Source: Isoetes taiwanensis
Taxonomy: Eukaryota; Streptophyta; Lycopodiopsida; Isoetales; Isoetaceae
Direction: 5' to 3'
Length of the DNA: 64,000 bases
NCBI GenBank assembly: GCA_021234155.1
Contig: JAJEKV010000061.1
Location: 2,815,950 to 2,879,949 of the forward strand
The stretch's first letter is position 1. Each line of letters starts with the position of its first letter. A model generated the notes under the pieces. That model saw only the letters and a list, made by a program, of their open reading frames with translations, had not been told where the DNA came from and made no database searches. This document shows positions 47,469-57,085 of the stretch, piece by piece. The position numbers were made by a program, and so were the translations under genes.

Positions 47469-47655
47469 ATTCTCTCATGCATAAATCCATGGATTTATTT
47501 TTATGTGATTTGTCTCCCATGACTCTCTCATGCATAAATCCATGGATTTATTTTTATGTGATTTTGGATTTATTTTTATGTGATTTGTCTCCCATGACTC
47601 TCTCATGCATAAACCCATGGATTTATTTTTATGTGATTTGTCTCCCATGATCGAG
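47469..47655. repeat. Minisatellite, about 54 bp unit
   Basis: The unit contains CTCTCATGCATAAATCCATG, then GATTTATTTTTATGTGATTT and GTCTCCCATGA. It occurs about three times with a partial extra piece near 47560. The repeated Met-Arg-Glu-Ser-like frames on the minus strand are an effect of this array. Confidence 0.9.
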
Positions 47656-48126
47656 GCACGGGAGCTACTCACATGCCAGGCATTTTTGTCAGTTTTAGAG
47701 TGGATTACATTCTAATAAGCAAGCATAAGTTAGGCAAAACCATGCATGTCATTTCTTTGAAATTGTATCAGTATAGGTGAGGAAATCTAGAAAAACTGAA
47801 TTGAATGGTTTTTATTGTCCCATATGCCCCATATGCTATGGATGAGATTGTATTCATCAATATAATTGACATAATCAGATATCCTGATGAATATATTCTG
47901 CATTTAATTTACGATAAAAGTGGGTCTAATGACATGGTAATTCTGTTTCTGTCATCAATAGACACGATTCGATATTTCCTCCACTCCAGACAGATAGATC
48001 ACTCCAAAGTTGAGATAGATGAGAAAGCTACTAATCTTGGCACCATAATACAAGGCTATTTGGCACAAGTTCAAATTACGGAGGAGATAGGAAAGAGAAA
48101 TGTTCGCGCCGCCGCGATAAATTTCT

Positions 48127-48350
48127 TGTATCCATAATGGCTTTCCTATACTTTAGGATTTCAATGTGCATCAAACCTCTCCCTGATCCATAGTTTCCAT
48201 CGCTTGCATTCCATTGTCCTCCACGCTAAGATGGTACACTTCTCAATCTGATCCAATTCAAATCAATTTGGTCGGTTTTATTAGTTATATGACTTTTAGT
48301 AACATTTATGTCTCCGCTTTTTTGTTTTCTGCTCGCAAATCGACCATAAA
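48127..48350 (+). pseudogene. Partial copy of the glycosyltransferase 5' end (copy B)
   Basis: CCATAATGGCTTTCCTAT, GGATTTCAATGTGCA, TCGCTTGCATTCCATTG and the donor-side CATGGTACNCTTC region match exon 1 and the start of intron 1 of the gene at 49804. Sixteen bases of the hydrophobic segment are missing. The copy carries over into intron 1 sequence (CATTTATGTCTC...GGTTTTTTGTTTT-like). No exon 2 or 3 follows. Confidence 0.8.
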
Positions 48351-49800
48351 CAGAAACAATAAACAATACTGACCTAATAAACAGAAACAATTTTCTCAAT
48401 TTTCTTTGTTGTGAATAGAGAAGATATTTTCCCATACAGTAATGCCAACCAATGTTTCCAGTTTTGCATAAAGCTCTCTGTGTATAAAACATTAGAGAGA
48501 TATGAAAAACAAAAGGAGCTATAGAACTAGTAAACTCAATTAAAAACTAGATACTTCGATCTCTGAAACTTGTAGGCTTCGCAGCAAACGGTACTAGAAT
48601 CTGCAAAGCAAACATAAAAAACAGTAAGCATAGCAATCACAACAATGGAAGATTAAGCCTGTACGAAATTTTAGAAGATACAACATTTATCTTGCTGCAA
48701 AGAATGATATTCTTTTATTCCTTCTATTTTCCAAAGCTGCACATTCACTTATGTTTCGGTACTTCATACGCATCTACGTGATCTCATTTTATATAGAGTT
48801 AGTAACAACTCCCAAACCAATGCATTGCATGACATCTATAATTTTGCATGTGCCTCCTATTCATCTGCAATGTCCATTGAAATCATATGCTTCACAATAT
48901 ATAAAACGAACAGGAATCTGTACAAATAATCTTACATGTTAGACATATAAAAAGGAATAAGAATACATTGTTTTCATTCGAATGATAAAATGCACCTAGC
49001 TGAATCCATCTATTGCCTCCTGATGAAAGCCGCCGTATATCTCATCCAACTTTGCAAATGCCAACAATCCTGAATTTAAGATACCAACAATCAAATTTAT
49101 TTGCAAAAAAGATGTCTATTTGCAGACAGCTTGAGGATCCTGTGTTTTTTTGGAGAGTTTTTTCCTTTTCACCTTTCTTGCCCTGATTTGCTCAAATGCC
49201 ATGATGCCAAATCGACTCTTTTAGATCAGTGCCGGTGTAGTCCCAGAAGCAAGAGCCATGCAAATGTAAACGATAACAGCGATTAGTAAGAGCCAATACT
49301 AAAGAAATGTTGAAGAACTCAGTAAATAGCTTGCTGGACCTCCTCCTTCAGTTATCTATGATCATCAATACCGGTTTGGGATTCGCCGGAATGGCTAGCT
49401 GTGAATAAAACAGAGAGATTAAGGAAAAAAGTCTACAGATGAATGGAAAGCTCTTCTCTGAGTAAATCTTACTCTGTAAATGTGGCATTCGTTTTTAGGT
49501 TTCTGACACCAGCAGAATGACGGGCTGTAATATCTTTTCTTGTAATGCACCAAGCCTTTTTTGCCACGATATTTTGACATATGGGTCTTGTTTATTCGAA
49601 AGAACAGGCCTTTTCTTCACATAACATGGCTTTTGAAAGGCAATTTCAACTCTTTCACATGGCTGTTTAACGTGTCACCAAGCTCAATGTTGAAATTTTG
49701 CATTTGTAGGTTCAACAACATGCTCAGGACCTGTATGTAACGGGAAAGAAGATAGGCTTATTTATCAAATGCTCGGGATTCCATAGATAGACTCGTATTT
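48351..49800. other. Intergenic upstream of the glycosyltransferase
   Basis: No gene is recognised. The last 150-200 bp presumably hold the promoter and 5' UTR of the gene starting at 49804, and part of it (49700-49800) is also copied at 43.8 kb. No clear TATA box could be assigned. Confidence 0.4.
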
Positions 49801-49803
49801 TAA

Positions 49804-51074
49804 ATGGGGCAAAAGGGATGTGCTTGCGCCTTGGCTTCTCTGTCCATAATGGCTTTCCTATTTGCAACACATATTATACTTCAGGATTTCAATGTGCAAC
49901 ATACTTCCCCTCTGATCCATACTTTCAGTCGCTTGCATTCCATTGCCCTCCACGCTAACATGGTACGCTTCTTGATCCAATTCAATTCAACTCAATTCAA
50001 TTTGATCGATTTTTTTAGTTATTAGATGATTTTTCTACAGCATTTATGTCTCTGGTTTTTTGTTTTTTCTTCTTGAAAACTGACCATGGATGGGAAATTT
50101 ATGTGTCATTAACTGTGTGAATCCTCTTTTCAGAGCATCCATGATGTTGAACAACTTGATAGTACACTCCATCGAGCCTCTTTCAGAAATAAAACGATCA
50201 TCCTTTCATTCTTCAACGAGGCATGGATGGAACCCAACACACTCTTTGACCTCTTCATGCAAAGCTTTCATGATGGAAATGGAACATATCACTTAATTGA
50301 TCACCTAATCATCGTCACCGTCGATCAAGCTGCCTATGACAAATGCATCTCCGCCCATAAACATTGCCTTAAACTAATCGTTGATGGGGTTGATTATTCT
50401 CAAGAGGCCATGTACATGACAACTCCTTATATTCAAATACTTTGGAGCAGAATCGAATACCTTCGAGTTGTGCTTGAACTTGGCTACAACTTCCTCTTTG
50501 TTGTAAGTCATCATTCAATTCAAATTCAATTTATTTGTCCGTTTGTTGTACTAATATAGATATTAAGAATATCTTTCTCGTGCAGGATGGTGATATACTT
50601 ATTCTTCGTGATCCATTTGAGTATTTTGAAGACGGTGTAGATGTTGAAATTGCAACTGACCATTTTAATGGGAGTCCTTTTGACTTTAATAATCCCGTTA
50701 ATTGTGGTTTTATGCATGTTCGGTCAAATGAACGAACACTCAAGCTTTATAAATTATGGTATAGTTCACGTGCTATTCATCTCAATGACCAACAAGTTAT
50801 GGACTACTTGAAACATACTACCAATTTTACGGAATTGGGTGTGAAATTTAGACTTCTTAGCCCTACAATCTTTAGTGGATTTTGCTCCATATCTCAGGAC
50901 ATGCGTTCAGTTGCCACTATGCATGCTAATTGTTGCACTAGCATAGGGAGAAAGGTAGAAGACTTGGGACTTATTATGGAAGATTGGAGAAGATATAAAG
51001 CTCAAGCACAAAATTATACGGGAGGTCCCCTTTGGAGAGCTCCAAAAGAGTGTCCAAAATCATGGCAAAAATAA
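49804..51074 (+). CDS. Nucleotide-diphospho-sugar transferase (PF03407-type glycosyltransferase), three exons
   Basis: Exons are 49804-49962, 50134-50502 and 50586-51074, all phase 0 with GT-AG introns. The product is 338 residues without internal stops. Exon 1 gives a signal-anchor-like segment (CACALASLSIMAFLFATHII, about 6-25), so a type II Golgi membrane protein is expected. The catalytic part reads LHRASFRNKTIILSFFNEAW, LFDLFMQSFHDGNGTYHLID, then AMYMTTPYIQILWSRIEYLR and LGYNFLFVDGDILILRDPF. The DxD motif is D-G-D at 177-179. Later come NPVNCGFMHVRSNERTLKLY, FSGFCSISQDMRSVATMHAN and EDLGLIMEDWRRYKAQAQNY. These match the plant family of At4g15970-like proteins (PF03407, related to GT77). 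Acceptor and donor sugars are unknown. Partial copies of exon 1 lie at 43.8 and 48.1 kb. Confidence 0.91.
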
Positions 51075-51700
51075 GCCACTTAGATTAATTATCATTTTCA
51101 AATTTTATATATGTTATTTAAAGGAAGGTTTGATTTAATTTGGTGGTTGTAAATGTATTTGACTTAGAACAGTAATAACACCAAATTACTTGATTAAACT
51201 AGCAGTAGGGCAAGCTTGGGGCAAAGGATTGGATTGGGTGGAATGAAAGGTGAAGGGTGGATGTGCAAACAGCTACAAAGCTACATTAATAATAATTGCT
51301 AATGTATTTAGCTTGTTGAATTAAGTCCAGTGTTCATTTTGTACTTCGTATGACAATGAGGTGATGAGTTGATTTTATTGCCGTAATGATGTTATTTATA
51401 TTCAAAGAGAAGAATGAGAGCATTTTAAACATCTAGTGAAGAGAGAGATCCCACATTGTTGATGCCATATGTTCGATTGGCTCCTTGTAGGCATTGCAAA
51501 ATGGTGTAAATTATACATACATGTTATTGTTGTGGTTTTTGTAAATTCTAACCTCCATTCAAACTATTGTAGCAAATATTTGTCTCTTCCATAGTTGTAG
51601 CTGTCAATCTTTAAGTTCACATCCTTGGATGTGTTCTATTGAATGGTTTTAGTTAGTTAAATCTTATCTTTAAGATCACATCCTTGGATGTGTTCTATTC
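51075..51700. other. 3' flank of the glycosyltransferase
   Basis: No gene is seen. A direct repeat of about 35 bp (CACATCCTTGGATGTGTTCT) occurs near 51620 and 51677. The second copy lies immediately before foldback element 2. Confidence 0.5.
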
Positions 51701-51713
51701 AACAGTTTTGGAA

Positions 51714-51840
51714 GGAGAAATTTTTTCTAGCTGGAAATTTCGACGAGAAATTTCCTGCTGACCTGGCAGGTCACGAGCGGCGTCCCTGCCAGGTCAGTAG
51801 AAAATTTCTCGCCGAAATTTCCAGCTGGAAAAAATTCTCC
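51714..51840. repeat. Foldback element 2, 127 bp
   Basis: Left arm 51714-51770 begins GGAGAAATTTTTTCTAGCTG, and right arm 51785-51840 is its inverted copy with about six differences. The 14-base loop is TCACGAGCGGCGTC. Arms of more than 55 bp with so small a loop would make a very stable hairpin. Confidence 0.9.
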
Positions 51841-52074
51841 GACGAAATTTTACTTACCTTGAATCATGCTACAAGTGAAGAAGAAGAACAAGGAAGTCTA
51901 TCCACCTGGGAGATACGCATTTATAATGTTTAATATATCCTTTTTTTAAATTTTTTCTAACTATTGATTGTGTACAGTCTTAGTGTGTTATATCAGACAT
52001 TTGGGAGAATCTTGAAGAAAAAACAGGGAGATTAGGGTTGATATGAGGGGTATTGAGGAGAGACCATTAATATT

Positions 52075-52839
52075 TTGAAATCAGATGTCCTTAAAAAAAG
52101 TACTTATACATTTGTAGTAGCTATTAGGAGATCCAAACTGCTCGGGGTTAAAGGCAAAAAGAAAAAGGCACATGTTATACCTTTTAGTGTTGAAGATGAT
52201 CTTCTTACAGATGTTGATCATCAAGTCTATCATCTTAGAGGCATTCAGAAACGGCTATGCTTTTATATCTGCAGCAGGTTTGGCATTAGAGCATCTAAGG
52301 GACTTTGGAACTTAAAAATTATCAATTTTGTGTGCAAACTAGTGAGAGTGGTGAATTTGTTAAGTATGACGAAGCATGTAGCAAGAACCACCAGCCTTTT
52401 GCTACACATTTTGAGGATCATCATTTTAGAGATCCGGTCTGGAGTTATTAGTCTTTTGTGTTTACATTCAAACAATACGCGAGGCATTTACCTTCAAGGC
52501 AATTTGGCAAGGATGATAAGACAGATGGCGCGCTATTTCTGACTACAATTGATAACATTTGCTCAAATGTGAGTTTGTATTTTAGTTATTTATTTAATTA
52601 TTTGTTTGATCTGTGTTTATTAAATTATTTGTTGTATTTAGGTTTGGTTCCATAAACAGCGAGTTGGAAAGAATCAGGTAGCAACGTGGCTGAAGGTTAT
52701 GGGTGACACGGTGAATGCTGAAATATGTAACAAGTCGGGCCGAGTTACGTTGGTTACGAGATTGGCGTTGGCTGGCGTACCCACTGAAGTTGATATGCAA
52801 GTTACTGGTCATAACACGTATGAAGGATATCAGAAGTAA
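52075..52839 (+). pseudogene. Crypton/DUF3504-like tyrosine recombinase, decayed
   Basis: The first part reads HQVYHLRGIQKRLCFYICSR then FGIRASKGLWNLK, like the first catalytic Arg region of Crypton-type recombinases. After a frameshift near 52320 it continues SGEFVKYDEACSKNHQPFAT and FTFKQYARHLPS...TDGALFLTTI, with one in-frame stop near 52450. A 73 bp GT-AG intron (52569-52641) fits in phase 0. The second exon reads VWFHKQRVGKNQVATWLKVM, NKSGRVTLVTRLALAGVPTE, then MQVTGHNTYEGYQ. This matches the C-terminal catalytic half of ZMYM2/KCTD1-type domains of Crypton origin (NHSxR, then TGH, then Tyr). Here the His of the NHSxR box is Lys. Such enzymes cut and rejoin DNA through the Tyr. The copy is dead, and its upstream limit is unknown. 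Confidence 0.7.
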
Positions 52840-52908
52840 GATTTTAGCTTTTTTTTTATTTTATTTATCGTTTCATTCTTAAGTCATTTTTTAAGTGTTG
52901 CTTATTAA

Positions 52909-53397
52909 TGTCGCTATAGCAGCTCATACGGATGAATTACAAGATGTGCCACCCCAATTCAGAATCTAGGCTCTGAGCCGGTTCCAACGAAGTAAGTCGC
53001 CTCCATCGGATCTCTGGTCGCCGAGATATCTCTAACTGAAGTTTAGGTTCTATTTATAGATCTCTCCATGACTTTAGCCTTTTTAGCAGGGTAGTTGCCT
53101 TTTATATCAAGATAGCTCCTTGGCTTTAATTAGATTACATGACTTATCATATGGGATATTATCTATGGGCTGCTCCCTCGACTAATAATCATCCCAATGA
53201 TAGTGCCTCAATCCCTTCCATAAATATCAATGATTCTTATAACTGTGTTAGACGTTTCCCTTGACTTGGATGTTATAGCTCAGCCCTTTATATTATTAGG
53301 TGACCTTAGGAATAACATTTATAATATTTGCCATAATTTTGCCATATTCCAATAACCCATTTGCCGTGGACCACTCCCCCGTACTTGCTTTATATCA
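52909..53397. repeat. LTR-like direct repeat, left copy
   Basis: It is about 85-90% similar by eye to 54766-55205 over CTCTGAGCCGGTTCCAAC, CCGAGATATCTCTAACTGAA, TTGCCTTTTATATCAAGATA and ATTACATGACTTATCATATG. It ends near TTTATATCA. On the minus strand a purine run, GAGAAGGGATGGA, lies just outside its upper edge and could be a polypurine tract, which would make this the 3' LTR of a minus-oriented element. Confidence 0.7.
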
Positions 53398-54765
53398 ATC
53401 CATCCCTTCTCAAAAAGATCGTCTGCGATCGTCCAAGTACGCTCCAATTTGGTCCATCCCTTCCCAAGGTGTTTATTCCACGATCAACATGAACTTGGAA
53501 GTTTCTCAAACATGCGAACTCAAAAACAATTATATATGTTATTGTATTCCATAGTACCATATTTCTTTGGCACCTTCGCGTTTCTTTTCTTTTAATCTCT
53601 GCAAAACAATTGTATCTCCGCGTTACGGATGCAATTTTTGTCAGGCCTATTGTGTCGCAACCACAATTACCGCTCTTCAAAAATATACATCATGCACTAT
53701 TGTTCAAGCCTATTGCGCTGCAGCACAATTGCGAATCTACCAAGAGGCATTCACAATTAGTGCATCATGTTCAGGCCTATTATGTTGCAATCCTAATTAC
53801 CAATCTACCATGAGTACACACAACAGAAGTATCCATTCTTTATTCCAAATAAAGAAATTCCTTACAAACTTTACCCATAAGCCCGTACTATATGAAGTAA
53901 TTTGAGATTCCGCATCTAAATTTCGCATCCATATATTTGATATCTTATCTGTAGAGTTCTCCCCAATGCTTAATACTAAGCAAACCTGCAAATAAGGTCA
54001 AGTATTAATATAAAATGACTTCCAAAGTCAAATATTCATATAAATGACCCCCACGGCCAATCGGCCTCATAGATCACCACGATCTGACTCCCAATCTCAA
54101 GCAAGATGCTTTTGCAGTCCTCGTACTCAGGCTTAAAGGTTGGAAGTTACATAGGCTCAGATGATCAAAACAGACTTCTAGAGATGGCAAGAGGTTATGG
54201 CAGGTAGTTCGGCTATTATGACAAAGCAGTGCTCAATGTTGTATAGCAGGTGTTACTTGTCTCCAAGACAAGCTCTACCACGACAACCCAGCAGTCACCT
54301 GTATTATTCCATAATCCCCAATGGATCATAAAAGTTTCTCCAATAATCCTAACTCGTTCACAACAAGTCGATCCATATACCGAGCATTCTCCACGAAAGC
54401 ACCGAGTTTTCTCTGCTACTGATGCTCCAGCTTCGCTTGTAGCAATAGTCGCCAAATCCACCTCAGTTCCACTAATCGCTCTAATATTGAAACCATATGA
54501 TTTTCCTTCATGCATAAAGGCTTTTAGTCCATTAAAATAATCTAAATATATTCTTGTGAACCCCAAAATGATAATCTCCTCTTCATTCCGATGCCATGCT
54601 CCAGCAAAATAAGAACTAATCGCATCGATCTGAGACATCGGATCGCCTTTCTTGGCTTATTGGCCCTCCAGGCTAATCTCACTACTCCAAGTAGCCACAA
54701 ATCAGAAAGCAATTGCAAATCTGTAATGTCGTTGTAGCAGTAATTTGTGATTCCTTGTCACATTT
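53398..54765. mobile_element. Internal region of a possible non-autonomous LTR element
   Basis: This stretch lies between two LTR-like repeats. It holds a degenerate tandem repeat at about 53628-53815: three units of about 63 bp carrying GGCCTATTRTGYYGCAA. It also holds a minus-strand frame at 54216-54638 of 140 codons reading FAGAWHRNEEEIIILGFTR and KSYGFNIRAISGTEVDLATI, with no recognised family. No primer binding site was found, so assignment as a LARD or TRIM-like element is tentative. Confidence 0.45.
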
Positions 54766-55205
54766 TTGGTCATTACTCCCTCATACGGACCAATTACTAG
54801 ATCTCCACCTAATTCGGAAATTAGGCTCTGAGCCGGTTCCAACAAAGTAAAAGTTGCCTCCATCGGAGCTCTGGTTGCCGAGATATCTCTAACTGAAGTT
54901 TAGGTTCTATTTATAGATCTCTCCACGACTTTAGCCTTTTTTAGCAGGCAGTTGCCTTTTATATCAAGATAGCTCCTTGTCTTCAATTAGATTACATGAC
55001 TTATCATATGGGATATTATCTATGGGCTTCTCCCTCAACTAATAATCCCCTTCCATAAATATCAATGATTCTTATAACTGTGTTACACGTTTCCCTTGAT
55101 TTGGATGTTATAGCTAAGCCCTTTTATATTATTAGGTGACCATAATTTTTGCCACATTTCAATAACCCATTCGTCGTGGACCACTCCTCCATGCTTGCTC
55201 CATAT
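54766..55205. repeat. LTR-like direct repeat, right copy
   Basis: This is the partner of 52909-53397 in the same orientation. It lacks about 30 bp near TGATAGTGCCTCAATCCC and some other short pieces, and it ends near CCATATCA. No target duplication could be matched outside the pair. Confidence 0.7.
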
Positions 55206-55812
55206 CAAGAGATATCATACATCTTCATATACAAAATGAATAAACAAATCTACTCTAGCCACTCTAGTCAACATGATTAGGGTTCATTTGTTGGTCTGAG
55301 ATATAGGTTAGGGTTCTTAGGCTCTAAAGATTGTCTAAGGCTAAGAATACTTACTACTCCAACCTAAAAACAACCAGGAAGCTTGCATTGACTGACAGAA
55401 TCACCACTTACAGGATCCTTGGCTAGCTCCCACTTTTTGGAATGCGTCCATGCTGTTGAAACAACCAAAGATCTTGATGCCACCTCGAGACATGAGCTTG
55501 GCTGCTGCTTGTAAGCCAAATTTTGTCACGTGCTTCTCTCAGTGCATGCAATAAAGCTGGAATTCCAAAAGGTCATCTTCAAGATTAACTGCCCTTTTGA
55601 GCCTCCACGCTTAGGATTAGTATCTATTGGAACATATGTGGCAATAAATGTTATATTCACATGTTATATTAATATGTAATATAATAGTCTCTAATGGTTG
55701 TGATTTATGGTACAACCTCTTTGATATCGGTGTACATGTCGCCATACTTGACATGTACTAGTGATGTGGCAGTATAACATATGTATTTATTCTATATATT
55801 ATCTTGGAACAT
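55206..55812 (-). repeat. LTR fragment related to the 60.4 kb LTR
   Basis: ATTAGGGTTCATT and the final CATCACATTCTCCC resemble the matching parts of the LTR at 60370-61776. On the minus strand AAGGTAGGGAGAA precedes TGTGATGTTCC, the usual polypurine tract to LTR junction. It is therefore probably the start of a 3' LTR of a minus-oriented Ty3/gypsy element. Confidence 0.5.
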
Positions 55813-56162
55813 CACATTCTCCCTACCTTGAATTGATGCTATCCACCACGGGTCTCCCCACCTTGAGAACCTGCATGGCTTATGTAATGCACGCAATACA
55901 ATTACCTTAAGGTGATATTTCTATAATTAAATTCAAAAGTTGAGATTTAGACAATATGTTAAGGCCATTAATATGCCTAATCTTAAATTTCAAATGTTTA
56001 CTATCAAAATTATTCAAAGTTCTAATTCTCTACATTTTTTACTTGTAACACACAATTGTTGTTTGTGTGCTACTAATAAGGATTCAAGAACTTACAGTGC
56101 TTGGAGGCCTTGAATCAATAACTTAAGACAAGATCTAGAATAAATAATGGCCAATAGAAATT
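55813..56162. other. Unassigned stretch next to the LTR fragment
   Basis: Its lower end holds a second purine-rich repeat on the minus strand (CTCAAGGTGGGGAGACC), probably retroelement 3' sequence. No coding frame is recognised. Confidence 0.4.
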
Positions 56163-56167
56163 GTATT

Positions 56168-56454
56168 TGTTATGCAATAGCACCTCTAGTGATAACCAAC
56201 GAACCAAAAGGGCGGATCCTTCATGAGCCCGAACCTCTAGAAGGCTTTATCCCATACCCTTAGGCACCCAGACTGTATCAATGTCTTCCCTTCCTCGAGA
56301 TGTGTTGCCACGAGGAATTGACTCTTGGCTCTGATACCAAATGCTATGCGCTAGCGCCTCTAATGATAACCAACGCACCAAAGGGTCGAATCCTTCATGA
56401 GCTCCAACCTCTAGGAGGCTTTATCCCATACCTCCAGACACCCAGACCGTAGCA
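56168..56454 (-). mobile_element. Complete 287 bp micro LTR retrotransposon (TRIM/SMART type)
   Basis: Two 113 bp LTRs (56168-56280 and 56342-56454) flank only 61 bp. Both LTRs start TGYTATGC and end CA on the plus strand. Read on the minus strand, the primer site TGGTATCAGAGCC (56327-56339) starts two bases after the LTR at 56342-56454. A purine tract, GAGGAAGGGAAGA, lies just before the other LTR. The element is bracketed by a perfect 5 bp duplication, GTATT (56163-56167 and 56455-56459). It has no coding capacity and must have moved using proteins of another element. Confidence 0.92.
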
Positions 56455-56459
56455 GTATT

Positions 56460-57085
56460 CCACAGATTGATAAGTTCATAGGTGACCATCCAACCAGATA
56501 CATTTCATAATGAAAATATGGCAAATTTCTAGCAATTCTACAACACTAGTTATGCAAAAACTGGCTTATCGTATTATTCAAGCTATCCTGAGTAGCCTGT
56601 GATCAAACCTTCTACAACAGCGTTTTGGATAGGACAATGAATTGGGATTTAGATCAAGATTAGATAGGTTTGTTGAGCTGAGGAGTTCACATGAACTTCG
56701 AAACCCACAGAAGGAAAGCTTGTGCACTTCGCTAAGTTAGAAGATGGTCGTTGGACACAGAGACTAGCTGCAAACTAGATCAAGAGTAGATCAGAATGTT
56801 GTTGCCGCTATTACAGATCGCAGGTTGCGAGTTGATGGTAATCAGGTAGGTAGTTCGTCCAATTCATAACCCTTATATCGTACCTTTTGGACAAGGTATT
56901 TTGCTACTTGCATTTTACTATTGTTCATTGCTCCTTTTTAATATCTTGAGCCCCTTCATAACCTTTTTACAAATATAGTGCTATTGCCTTTGTTGCTATT
57001 TGTGCTGCCTCCGTTAGAATATTTAGTTATTGCCTTTCCTTGGACACACAAGATTCCCTTCTGATGGTTAGCATTAATTGCCTTT
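56460..57085. other. Unassigned stretch
   Basis: No recognised gene or repeat. It probably belongs to the 3' non-coding part of the minus-strand Ty3/gypsy element that follows. Confidence 0.35.

Noticed and set aside
47475-47672. A minus-strand frame with a repeated SWETNHIKIN-type peptide
   Set aside because: The repeat is a DNA minisatellite of about 54 bp. The peptide repeat is a by-product.
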